DNA from: Cellulomonas taurus
GTDB taxonomy: Bacteria > Actinomycetota > Actinomycetes > Actinomycetales > Cellulomonadaceae
Direction of reading: 5' to 3'
Assembly (NCBI RefSeq): GCF_012931845.1
Contig: NZ_CP051884.1
Span: 1,240,001-1,304,000, forward strand
Length of the DNA stretch: 64,000 nucleotides
Position numbers and translations under genes: made by a program. Under the pieces are notes generated by a model, which worked only from the letters and a program-made list of their open reading frames with translations, did not search any database and was not told the DNA's origin. Below are positions 17,892-25,328 of the stretch, in pieces (position 1 is the stretch's first letter; the number at the start of each line of letters is the position of its first letter).

Positions 17892-18485
17892 TCAGTGCAC
17901 GATCGGCACCGCGACCGCGCGGAAGGCGGCCAGCACATCGGCCGCCAGGTCGAAGTCCGGTCGGATGAACCACTGGGCCTGCAGACCGTCCCAGGCGCCG
18001 ACCATGATCCGGGCGCTGCGTTCGGGGTCGGCGACCAACCGCACCTGACCGCGCTCGGCGAACCGGGTGAAGTCCCGGGTCACCGCACCGACCACCCGGT
18101 CGGTGCGGGCCCGGAACACCTGGTGCGCGGGATGGTCCGGATCGGAGGACTCGGCCAGCAGCACCTGGTACAGCCGGGCGATCTGCGGGTGCTCGATGTC
18201 CCGGGTGACCAGCCGCACCAGGAACGCCTCCAACTCGGCCACCGTCTCGTGCTCCTGCGGGGCGATCGCCTCGGCCAGCAGGTGTTCGAAGACCGCGACG
18301 TACAGGTGTTCCTTGCTGGGGAAGTGGTACAGCACGGCGGCTTCGGTCACCCCGGCCCGGGCGGCGACCGCGGCGGCGGTGGTCGACCGATGACCCTGCG
18401 CGCGGACCAGCTCGAAGGTGGCCGCCATGATCGCCGTCCGCCGCTCGCGCGTGCCGGCGTACGGCCCCCTTTTCCGCGCTGTCAC
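17892..18485 (-). CDS. TetR-family transcriptional regulator
   Basis: A 197-residue regulator: TetR helix-turn-helix (TRERRTAIMAATFELV...AAVAARAGVTEAAVLYHFPSKEHLY) and a helical effector domain. I choose the GTG at 18485 (MTARKRGPYAG...), the typical distance before the helix-turn-helix; longer in-frame starts exist at 18539 (ATG) and 18584 (GTG), none with a convincing ribosome-binding site. It is divergent from the LytTR regulator and convergent with the GH3 cluster. Target unknown. Confidence 0.85.
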   Translation of the reverse strand: MTARKRGPYAGTRERRTAIMAATFELVRAQGHRSTTAAAVAARAGVTEAAVLYHFPSKEHLYVAVFEHLLAEAIAPQEHETVAELEAFLVRLVTRDIEHPQIARLYQVLLAESSDPDHPAHQVFRARTDRVVGAVTRDFTRFAERGQVRLVADPERSARIMVGAWDGLQAQWFIRPDFDLAADVLAAFRAVAVPIVH

Positions 18486-18613
18486 GTGCGGAATCGTCGC
18501 ACACGACTCTTGACCGGGACCGAACACAGAGTCGACCATGTATTCACGCCACGGGCGGGTGCCGGACCACGACGACGTGGCCACCGACCCGGGGCCGGAC
18601 CGCGGGAGATGCC

Positions 18614-19357
18614 GTGATCACGATCCGAATCGTCGACGACGACCCCGTCGCCGCCCAGCAGCTCGTCGGGCACATCCGGCGCTACCAGGCGGAGCGCCAG
18701 GAGACCTTCGCGGTCGACGTGCTGATGGACGGTGCGCAACTGGTCGAGCAGTACCGCTCCGACGTCGACATCCTGTTCCTGGACGTCGACATGCCGGGGA
18801 TGGACGGGTTCACCGCCGCCCAGCAGATCCGCCAGCTCGACTCCGATGTGGTGATCGTCTTCGTCACCGCGCTCGGGCACTACGCGATCCGTGGCTACGA
18901 GGTCGGAGCGCTCAGCTACCTGGTCAAGCCGGTGCCGTACTTCGCCTTCTCCCAGCAGCTGATGCGCAGCGTCGCCGCCGTCCGCCGCCGCCCGGTGGAC
19001 GACTTCCTGGTGCTGCCCACCCGCGGCGGGATCGCCCGGATCCCGACCGCCGACATCGTCTACGCGGAGAGCGCACGCCGACACACCGTGGTGCACACCG
19101 CCGACGGCGCCTACCAGGCACCCATCACCCTCAAACAACTGGAGGACGACCTGTCGGGACGGGCGTTCTACCGCAGCAACAACTGCTACGTGGTCAACCT
19201 GCGGCACGTCACCGGGGTGCAGGAGGGCGACTGCCTGCTCGCCGACGGCTCCCGGTTGGCGATCAGTCGGTCCCGGCGGCGGGGATTCATGGCGGCGCTC
19301 ACCGACCACTTCGCCGGGGCCGGGCCGCAGAGCTGGCCGGTGGGGGAGATCGCGTGA
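18614..19357 (+). CDS. LytTR-family response regulator
   Basis: A 247-residue two-component regulator. The receiver domain (about 1-120) has the acidic pocket IVDDD, phospho-acceptor Asp57 in FLDVDMPG, Thr85 and Lys105 (LVKPV). The C-terminal LytTR DNA-binding domain (about 140-235) shows the IVYAESARRHTVVHT and FYRSNNCYVVNLRHV strands. LytTR proteins bind paired 9-bp direct repeats, and such a pair lies ten bases after this stop codon. No histidine kinase is nearby, so it is an orphan here. The GTG start follows GGGAG. Confidence 0.92.
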   Translation: MITIRIVDDDPVAAQQLVGHIRRYQAERQETFAVDVLMDGAQLVEQYRSDVDILFLDVDMPGMDGFTAAQQIRQLDSDVVIVFVTALGHYAIRGYEVGALSYLVKPVPYFAFSQQLMRSVAAVRRRPVDDFLVLPTRGGIARIPTADIVYAESARRHTVVHTADGAYQAPITLKQLEDDLSGRAFYRSNNCYVVNLRHVTGVQEGDCLLADGSRLAISRSRRRGFMAALTDHFAGAGPQSWPVGEIA

Positions 19358-19366
19358 TCCAGTGCC

Positions 19367-19396
19367 TGATCAGGTGCCCGAACGGTTTGATCAGGT
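19367..19396. promoter_or_regulatory. Candidate LytTR binding site: 9-bp direct repeat
   Basis: TGATCAGGT occurs at 19367-19375 and again at 19388-19396, identical and 21 bp apart start to start (12-base spacer). This is the geometry of LytTR operators. It follows the LytTR gene directly and runs into a TAGACT -10-like box at 19396-19401. Confidence 0.55.
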
Positions 19397-19419
19397 AGAC
19401 TGGTCGAACATTCGTACGT

Positions 19420-19437
19420 GCGGGGCGTCTCCCCGCC
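19420..19437 (+). other. Hairpin in the leader of the small gene
   Basis: GCGGGG-CGTCT-CCCCGC lies between the LytTR-type site and the small ORF. Two further short inverted repeats follow before GAAGGA at 19525-19530, so the transcript leader looks structured; no known riboswitch was recognised. Confidence 0.35.
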
Positions 19438-19440
19438 ACG

Positions 19441-19839
19441 GTGGCCATCGGGCGTCGCAGCCCGGTCGTCGCGCTATCGCGAGCCACTGACCTGCATCAC
19501 CGTCTGCTGCCGAAGGCGCGGACCGAAGGAATCATCATCTCCCTGCAGTCCCTTGCTGTGCCCCTGTCCCTGCCTGTCGTCGCGCCGTCCCGGGTGCAGT
19601 GGCGTCAGGCCGATCACGACCTCTGGGTCGCCACCCTCGACGGCGAGTTCGCCGGCATGCTGAGCACCGACGACCTCGGTCGCCACCACGTCACGGACCG
19701 GATCGCCCGCCCGGTGCTCGCCACCGGATCCTGGGCGGTCGCCACCGCCGCGCTGGACCCGGTCAGCGATCACGTCGCCCCGTCACCCGCCCGTCGGCGT
19801 CGTCGGCGCCGCGGCCGCAACCGCCCCGCCGGTCGCTGA
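19441..19839 (+). CDS. Small conserved-looking protein, start unresolved
   Basis: Up to 132 residues. The convincing part starts around residue 35 (LQSLAVPLSLPVVAP...) and contains VQWRQADHDLWVATLDGEFAGML, then an arginine-rich tail (RRRRRRRGRNR). I do not recognise a function; the WxxAxxDGEFAG pattern resembles short unknown actinobacterial proteins. The GTG at 19441 lies inside a structured leader. A good GAAGGA at 19525 would fit initiation near 19537, where only ATC codons occur; GTG at 19558 is another option. The upstream repeats suggest control by the LytTR protein. A bidirectional terminator follows. Confidence 0.55.
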   Translation: MAIGRRSPVVALSRATDLHHRLLPKARTEGIIISLQSLAVPLSLPVVAPSRVQWRQADHDLWVATLDGEFAGMLSTDDLGRHHVTDRIARPVLATGSWAVATAALDPVSDHVAPSPARRRRRRRGRNRPAGR

Positions 19840-19846
19840 AGAACCA

Positions 19847-19886
19847 CGAACCGGGCCCATCCCCTGCTGGGGGTGGGCCCGGTTCG
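19847..19886. terminator. Strong bidirectional terminator
   Basis: An 18-bp stem (CGAACCGGGCCCATCCCC against its complement, one T-G wobble) with a TGCT loop lies between the convergent small gene and the desaturase gene. Confidence 0.85.
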
Positions 19887-19911
19887 TCGTCCGGATCCGG
19901 CGGCCGGCTGG

Positions 19912-20988
19912 TCAGACCTGGCGGAAGCGGCGGACCATCGGGCAGTCGAACGGGTCGCGGGCGGACAGCCCGACCTCGTTGAGGTACCGGACGACGATCG
20001 CGTACGAGCGCAGCAGCGTGGTCTCGGTGTAGGGCACCCCATGCCGCCGGCAGTGCTCGATCACCATCCGGCGCGCGCGGCCCAGATGCGGGCGGGGCAT
20101 GTTCGGGAACAGGTGGTGCTCGATCTGGTAGTTCAGGCCACCCATCAGGGTGCTCATCCAGCCACCGCCGGAGATGTTCCGCGAGGTCAGCACCTGCTTG
20201 CTCAGGAAGTCGAGCTTGCTGTCCTCCGGGATGATCGCCATCCCCTTGTGGTTCGGCGCGAAGGACGCGCCCATGTAGACGCCGAACACCGCGAGCTGCA
20301 CCCCCAGGAACGCGAAGGCCATCCCGACCGGCAGCAGCCAGAACACCAGCGCCGGGTACACCGTGAGCCGGACCGCGAGCACCACCAGCTCCAGGGTGCG
20401 CTGCCGGCTCCGCTCGGCGGACCACAGCGTCCGGATCGAGGTGACGTGCAGGTTCAGCCCCTCCAGGGTGAGCAACGGGAAGAACGCCCAGCCCTGCACC
20501 CGGTTCAGCGCGGCCATGAACCGGTTCCGCTGCGCGGCGGCGTCCTCGGGCAGGAACACGATGGTGTCCGGCGCGATGTCCGGGTCCTTGCCCTTGCGGT
20601 TCGGGTTCGCGTGGTGCCGTGAGTGCTTGGTCATCCACCAGGAGTGGCTGATCCCGACCACACCGTTCGCCAGGACCCGGCCCAGCCGGTCGTTGGCGGG
20701 ACCGGAGTCGAAGACCTGCCGGTGCGACGCCTCGTGCGCGATGAACGCCGCCTGGGTCAGCACGATCCCGAGCGCACCAGCGATCAGCAGCTGGAACCAG
20801 GAGTCGCCGAGCAGCACCGCCCCGGCGACCAGCCCGGCCACCGCCACCCCGAGTCCGGCGACCAGCGCGAGGTAGAACCCGCGGGTACGGGTCAGCAGGC
20901 CCGCCTCCCGGATCTGCCGCGACAGGTCCTGATACGTGCCGGTGACGGCGTTCTGACGCGGGCGGGGAGGCAGGGTGTCCGTGGTCAT
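19912..20988 (-). CDS. Membrane fatty acid desaturase
   Basis: A 358-residue integral membrane di-iron desaturase acting on acyl chains. The three histidine boxes are HEASH (about 86-90), HSRHH (about 122-126) and QIEHH near residue 290, with hydrophobic stretches between them. The QxxHH third box is the form found in front-end desaturases and many actinobacterial acyl-CoA/acyl-lipid desaturases. No ferredoxin or reductase partner is adjacent. The divergent S51 peptidase gene begins 170 bases upstream. Confidence 0.92.
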   Translation of the reverse strand: MTTDTLPPRPRQNAVTGTYQDLSRQIREAGLLTRTRGFYLALVAGLGVAVAGLVAGAVLLGDSWFQLLIAGALGIVLTQAAFIAHEASHRQVFDSGPANDRLGRVLANGVVGISHSWWMTKHSRHHANPNRKGKDPDIAPDTIVFLPEDAAAQRNRFMAALNRVQGWAFFPLLTLEGLNLHVTSIRTLWSAERSRQRTLELVVLAVRLTVYPALVFWLLPVGMAFAFLGVQLAVFGVYMGASFAPNHKGMAIIPEDSKLDFLSKQVLTSRNISGGGWMSTLMGGLNYQIEHHLFPNMPRPHLGRARRMVIEHCRRHGVPYTETTLLRSYAIVVRYLNEVGLSARDPFDCPMVRRFRQV

Positions 20989-21145
20989 GGAGCTCCGCAG
21001 GTGGTGTCGGTCGACAGGATGTCGGTCGGCTTCCCAGCCGCGGCTGAGCGGGTGCGCTCGTCGTTCGGATACCGCCCGAGCCTACGTGGGATTCGCCGAT
21101 TCGGAACGGATGAGAACGTGAGGATGCGGTGTCGGTGTCGATCCG

Positions 21146-21151
21146 TACGCT
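21146..21151 (+). promoter_or_regulatory. -10 box of a probable leaderless promoter (S51-like gene)
   Basis: TACGCT ends seven bases before the ATG at 21159; no ribosome-binding site fits between them. Confidence 0.4.
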
Positions 21152-21158
21152 GACCTGC

Positions 21159-21746
21159 ATGAACCTGCTCCTGCTGTCCCTCGGCATCGGTGCCGTGCCC
21201 ACGTTCCTGGCAGAGACCGCGCCGGAACGCGCCCGGATCGGCTACCTCGGCGCCGCAGCGGGCGACGCCCCGTGGGCCCAGGAGGAACGCGCCCGGATCG
21301 ACGCGCTCGGCCACACCGTCGTCGACGTCGACCTGGCGGAGGGCCTGCCGGAGATCGACGTCCTCTACGTCGCGGGCGGCAACACCTTCGTGCTGCTGGA
21401 CGCACTGCGTCGCACCGGCCAGGACCGGGTGATCGCCGACCGAGTGCGCGCCGGACTGCCGTACATCGGCCTGAGCGCGGGGTCGATCGTGGCCGGACCC
21501 AGCGTCGAGGCCGCGTCGCTGATGGACGACCGCACCGAGGCGCCCGGGCTGACCGACCTCACCGGCCTCGCGCTGATCCCGGACGTGGTGCTGCCGCACG
21601 CCGACGGCAAGCTGCCGCCGTACCCGCCCGAGCTGATCGCCCGCACCGTGTCCGAGTACGGCGCCTCGCACCGGCTGCTCCCGCTGGCCGACGACCAGGC
21701 GCTGCGGGTCACCGACGACGGGTGGTCGGTGATCGAGTCCCGGTGA
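21159..21746 (+). CDS. Peptidase S51 / dipeptidase E-like protein
   Basis: A 195-residue class-I-glutamine-amidotransferase-fold serine hydrolase. LYVAGGNTFVLLD and the nucleophile elbow GLSAGS (Ser106) are the S51 signatures; family members cleave Asp-X dipeptides or cyanophycin fragments. It is slightly shorter than E. coli PepE (229 residues). I use the ATG at 21159 because a -10-like box lies seven bases upstream; GTG at 21129 would add ten residues. Substrate not determinable. Confidence 0.82.
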   Translation: MNLLLLSLGIGAVPTFLAETAPERARIGYLGAAAGDAPWAQEERARIDALGHTVVDVDLAEGLPEIDVLYVAGGNTFVLLDALRRTGQDRVIADRVRAGLPYIGLSAGSIVAGPSVEAASLMDDRTEAPGLTDLTGLALIPDVVLPHADGKLPPYPPELIARTVSEYGASHRLLPLADDQALRVTDDGWSVIESR

Positions 21747-21759
21747 GCGCCGACCGCGC

Positions 21760-21855
21760 CTGATCCACCGACCGGACCTGCCCCACCGACCGGCCTGACC
21801 CACTGACCGAACCTGGCCCACCGGACCGGACCTGCCCCACCGCACCCGCTGACCC
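21760..21855. repeat. Degenerate 17-18-bp tandem repeat
   Basis: About five imperfect copies of a GCCCCACCGACCGGACCT-like unit fill the gap between the convergent S51-like and SRAP genes. Confidence 0.7.
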
Positions 21856-21860
21856 GTGGG

Positions 21861-22565
21861 TCAGGGCTGCTCGACCGGTGCCACCAGACCCGGGCCGTCG
21901 TTCGCCACATTGCCCACCGCGCGCCCGACCTGGCGGGGCACCAGGTGCGGCTCCGGGACGTGCGCGATCAACGCGCCGACCTCGTCCGGGGCGGTGATCG
22001 CCGGGCTGAGCCAGTCGTCCCAGCGGTCGGCGGGCAGCAGCACCGGGCACCGGTCGTGGATGTGGCCCAGGGCGTCGGTGGCCGGTCGGGTGATGATCGT
22101 GACCGACCACAGCCACCGGGTCGGATCGTCGTCGGACTTGCTGCGGTCCCGCCACAGCTCGTACAGCCCCGCCGCGGCCAACGGCGCATCCGCGTGCAGG
22201 AAGAACGGCGTCTTCGGCCCGTGCTCGTGCTGCTGCCACTCGTAGTAGCCGTCCATCGGCACCAGCGCGCGACGAGCGGCGGCCGCCTTGCGGAAGGACG
22301 GCTTCTCCAACACCGTCTCCGACCGGGCGTTGATCATCCGGGCGCCGATCGAGGTGTCCTTCGCCCACGACGGCACCAGTCCCCAGCGGGCGGTGCGGAG
22401 CTGGCGTTCGACCCCGTCGTCCTCGCGGCGTTCCAGCACCACCGGGACGTCCTGGGTCGGCGCGACGTTCCACGACGGGGCGCGCGGCTCACCCAGGATC
22501 CGGTCCACCAGGAGGTCGCGCTCCAGCGCATCGTCGGCGCGGGTCTGCGCATAGCGGCCACACAT
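21861..22565 (-). CDS. SOS response-associated peptidase (SRAP, HMCES/YedK family)
   Basis: A 234-residue protein that forms covalent links with abasic sites in single-stranded DNA through Cys2, exposed after Met removal (MCGRYAQ). The other family motifs are present: WNVAPTQ, NARSETV, MDGYYEW and the HIHDRCPVLLP active-site His region. The start is fixed by Cys2, so the longer open frame upstream is not used. No LexA-type box was found directly upstream. Confidence 0.95.
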   Translation of the reverse strand: MCGRYAQTRADDALERDLLVDRILGEPRAPSWNVAPTQDVPVVLERREDDGVERQLRTARWGLVPSWAKDTSIGARMINARSETVLEKPSFRKAAAARRALVPMDGYYEWQQHEHGPKTPFFLHADAPLAAAGLYELWRDRSKSDDDPTRWLWSVTIITRPATDALGHIHDRCPVLLPADRWDDWLSPAITAPDEVGALIAHVPEPHLVPRQVGRAVGNVANDGPGLVAPVEQP

Positions 22566-22707
22566 AGCGCCATTGTGCGGCGACTCGGACGAGTTTGGCG
22601 CTTTGTCCGTTTGGGGTTCGCGCCACCCAGTGCTCGGGCCACCCCCGCCCTCGCGCCACCCAACGCTCGGCCGCCAGCGCTCGCTCGCCCACCGCCGCTC
22701 GCCCACC

Positions 22708-22839
22708 GCCGCTCGCCCGCCCGGCCACGCCCGCCCCGCCGCCGCTCGCCCGCCCGGCCACGCCCGCCCCGCCGCCGCTCGCCCGCCCGGCCACGCCCGC
22801 CCCGCCGCCGCTCGCCCGCCCGGCCACGCCCGCCCCGCC
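22708..22839. repeat. 33-bp tandem repeat, four exact copies
   Basis: A GC-only-rich unit starting GCCGCTCGCCCGCCCGG is repeated at 22708, 22741, 22774 and 22807 without a mismatch. Shorter related copies (GCCGCTCGCCCACC) precede it. The period is 11 codons, so it mimics a coding repeat in several frames, but no frame around it looks like a gene. Confidence 0.9.
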
Positions 22840-23064
22840 GCCGCCGAGGTCGGCAGAACCGGCCACTTCGGGCACGGCGAACTGCCGACTTCGGGTGCGA
22901 ACTGCCGACCTCGGGCACGGTCCGCGCGAGTTGCGGTGCGAACTGCCGACCTCGGGGGCGCGGTGGATGCGGGTCCGGGGGCACTGCCGGGTTCGGGTCG
23001 GCGCGGCCCGCGGGCGGCGGGCAGCGGGTGGACGCGGCCGGGGGTGGCGCGTGCGGCGCGGTCG
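22840..23064. repeat. Intergenic short repeats CGAACTGCCGACCTCGGG
   Basis: Between about 22846 and 22960 the motif GCGAACTGCCGAC[CT]TCGGG occurs three times in the same direction, with a partial inverted copy at about 22846. The whole 22566-23064 interval shows no gene I can support. Confidence 0.6.
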
Positions 23065-23070
23065 TAGGGT
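23065..23070 (+). promoter_or_regulatory. -10 box of a probable leaderless promoter (dehydrogenase gene)
   Basis: TAGGGT ends six bases before the ATG at 23077. Confidence 0.5.
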
Positions 23071-23076
23071 GGGCGG

Positions 23077-24126
23077 ATGCGCGCGACCCTGCTCTACGGC
23101 CCCCACGACATCCGCCTGGACGAGGTGCCCGACGCCACGATCCTGAGCCCGACCGACTCGGTGGTCCGGGTGGTCGCCGCCTGTGTCTGCGGCTCGGACC
23201 TGTGGGGCTACCGGGGCGTGAGCCCGACGCCGCAGCCGCGCCGGATCGGGCACGAGTTCGTCGGCGTGGTCGAGGAGGTCGGCGCCGCGGTCCGGGACAT
23301 CCGGGTCGGCCAGTTCGTGGTCGCGCCGTTCATGGTCTCGGACAACACCTGCGCCCACTGCCGCAACGGGGTGCACACCTCCTGCGAGAAGTCGTCGGGG
23401 TGGGGTGGCACGGACGCCGAGGGGCTGGCCACCGACGCCGGGCAGGGCGAGTACGTCCGGGTGCCGCTGGCCGACGGGACGCTGGTGGCGATGCCGGAGG
23501 CGCCGTCCGAGGACCTGCTCGGGTCGGTGCTGACGCTGAGCGACGTGATGGGTACCGGACACCACGCCGCCTTCACCGCCGGGGTGCGCGCCGGGTCGAC
23601 GGTGGCGGTGGTCGGTGACGGCGCCGTCGGGTTGTGCGCGGTGATCGCCGCCCGTCGTCTGGGTGCCGAGCGGGTGATCGCGATGTCGCGGCACGCCGAC
23701 CGGCAGGCCCTGGCCACCGAGTTCGGCGCGACCGACATCGTCGCCGAGCGGGGTGACGAGGGTGCCGCCGCGGTGCGTGACCTGCTGGGCGGTGTCGGCC
23801 CGGACGCGGTGCTGGAGTGCGTCGGCACCAAGGAGTCGGTGGCCCAGGCGGTCGCCACCGTGCGGCCCGGCGGCCGGATCGGGGTGGTCGGCCTGCCGAC
23901 CGGCGGCGGGGAACTGCCGCTGGGCACGCTGTTCCGGTCGAACATCGGGATCGTCGGCGGGGTGGCCCCGGTGCGGGCGTACATCGAGGAGCTGGCCGAC
24001 GACGTGTGGTCCGGCGCCATCGACCCGGGCCGGGTGTTCGACCTGGTGCTGCCGCTCGACCAGGTCGCCGAGGGCTACGCCGCGATGGACGAGCGCCGGG
24101 CGATCAAGGCCATGCTGCGGCCCTGA
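23077..24126 (+). CDS. Zinc-dependent medium-chain alcohol dehydrogenase
   Basis: A 349-residue NAD(P)-dependent dehydrogenase of the threonine/sorbitol dehydrogenase-like branch. The catalytic zinc ligands are Cys38 (CVCGSD), His59 and Glu60 (GHEFVG); the Rossmann motif is VVGDGAVGLCA. The structural zinc loop keeps only three of four cysteines (Cys92, Cys95, Cys103), with Asp89 in place of the first. Substrate unknown. The mRNA is probably leaderless. Nif3-like and following genes lie immediately downstream but have their own -10 box. Confidence 0.9.
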   Translation: MRATLLYGPHDIRLDEVPDATILSPTDSVVRVVAACVCGSDLWGYRGVSPTPQPRRIGHEFVGVVEEVGAAVRDIRVGQFVVAPFMVSDNTCAHCRNGVHTSCEKSSGWGGTDAEGLATDAGQGEYVRVPLADGTLVAMPEAPSEDLLGSVLTLSDVMGTGHHAAFTAGVRAGSTVAVVGDGAVGLCAVIAARRLGAERVIAMSRHADRQALATEFGATDIVAERGDEGAAAVRDLLGGVGPDAVLECVGTKESVAQAVATVRPGGRIGVVGLPTGGGELPLGTLFRSNIGIVGGVAPVRAYIEELADDVWSGAIDPGRVFDLVLPLDQVAEGYAAMDERRAIKAMLRP

Positions 24127-24130
24127 CCGG

Positions 24131-24136
24131 TAGATT
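24131..24136 (+). promoter_or_regulatory. -10 box of a probable leaderless promoter (Nif3-like gene)
   Basis: TAGATT ends seven bases before the ATG at 24144, in the 17-base gap after the dehydrogenase gene. Confidence 0.5.
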
Positions 24137-24143
24137 CGCCGCC

Positions 24144-25328
24144 ATGAGTGTCACCCTGGCCGAGGTCGTCCGACTGCTCGACCGCCGTTACCCGCCGCGC
24201 ACCGCCGAGTCGTGGGACCGGGTCGGTCTGGTGGCCGGGGACCCCGACCACCCGGTGCGCAAGGTGCTGTTCGCCGTCGACCCGGTCGCCACCGTCGTGG
24301 ACGAGGCGCTCGACTGGGGCGCCGACCTGATCGTCACCCACCACCCGCTGCTGCTGCGCGGGGTGCACTCCGTCGCGGCCACCGAGTTCAAGGGCGCCCT
24401 GCTGCACCGGCTGATCCGCGGCGACTGTGCGCTGTACACCGCGCACACGAATGCGGACGCGGCGACCGGTGGGGTCGCCGACCAGTTGGCGACGCTGCTC
24501 GGACTGGTGGACACCCGGCCGCTGGTGCCCCAGGCTGCGGAGTCGTTGGACAAGCACGTGGTCTTCGTGCCGGTGGAGCGGACCGCCGCGCTGGTGGACG
24601 CGCTGGTGGACGCGCTGGCGGCCGCGGGGGCCGGAGCACTGGGGGAGTACAGCCGCTGCGCCTGGACCACCACCGGGGAGGGCACCTTCACGCCCTCCGA
24701 CGCCGCCCATCCGACCGTCGGCCGGGCGGGGGAGGCGGCCCAGGTGGTCGAGGCCCGGGTGGAGATGGTTGCGCCCCGTCGACTGCGCGGTCAGGTGATC
24801 GCCGCGATGCGGGCGGCGCACCCCTACGAGGAGCCGGCCTTCGACGTGCTGGAGCTGGCGACCTGGGACGGCCCGACCGGGATCGGCCGGGTCGGCGAAC
24901 TCGACCCGCCACTGACCCTGCGGGCGCTCGCCGAACGGGTCGCCGCCGTGCTCCCCGCCACCGCGCAGGGCATCCGCTACGCCGGACCCGACGACGCCAC
25001 CGTCCGCACCGTGGCCGTGCTGGGTGGTTCCGGAGACTCGCTCTTCGACCAGGTGCGGGCCAGCGGCGCCGACGCCTACGTCACCAGCGACCTGCGCCAC
25101 CACCCCGCCTCCGAACTCCGTGAACGCGCCGAGTTCGAGGGCGGCGCCCCGTACCTGATCGACACCGCACACTTCGCCTCCGAGTGGCCCTGGCTGCCCG
25201 GTGCCGCCCGCGCCCTCGTCGACGACCTCGCAGCCCACGGGACTACCGTGGAGACCCGCGTCAGCACCCGCCGCACCGATCCCTGGACCGGCCGCGTGCC
25301 CAGCCCTTCGGAAGGACCCACCCCGTGA
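24144..25328 (+). CDS. Nif3-like dinuclear metal centre protein
   Basis: A 394-residue member of the Nif3/YbgI family (often annotated GTP cyclohydrolase I type 2 homologue). Metal-binding motifs THHPLLL, YTAHTNAD and DTAHFASE are present at the two ends, with the PII-like insert AHPYEEPAFD in between. The biochemical role is unsettled in the family. Its stop overlaps the next start (GTGA). In Mycobacterium the order Nif3 - C4 zinc ribbon - RNase H/phosphatase is conserved, and the same order appears here. Confidence 0.92.
   Translation: MSVTLAEVVRLLDRRYPPRTAESWDRVGLVAGDPDHPVRKVLFAVDPVATVVDEALDWGADLIVTHHPLLLRGVHSVAATEFKGALLHRLIRGDCALYTAHTNADAATGGVADQLATLLGLVDTRPLVPQAAESLDKHVVFVPVERTAALVDALVDALAAAGAGALGEYSRCAWTTTGEGTFTPSDAAHPTVGRAGEAAQVVEARVEMVAPRRLRGQVIAAMRAAHPYEEPAFDVLELATWDGPTGIGRVGELDPPLTLRALAERVAAVLPATAQGIRYAGPDDATVRTVAVLGGSGDSLFDQVRASGADAYVTSDLRHHPASELRERAEFEGGAPYLIDTAHFASEWPWLPGAARALVDDLAAHGTTVETRVSTRRTDPWTGRVPSPSEGPTP

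Noticed and set aside
19404..19419. LexA (SOS) box TCGAAC-ATTC-GTACGT
   Set aside because: The second half-site has two mismatches to GTTCGA, and no SOS gene follows.
22708..22839. CRISPR-like array from the 33-bp units
   Set aside because: The units are contiguous with no unique spacers and no cas genes nearby.
22573..23146. Open frames through the 33-bp repeats encoding ARPPGHARPAA repeats
   Set aside because: The same repeat gives similar frames on both strands, composition is compositional noise, and no start signal or homology-like sequence is present.
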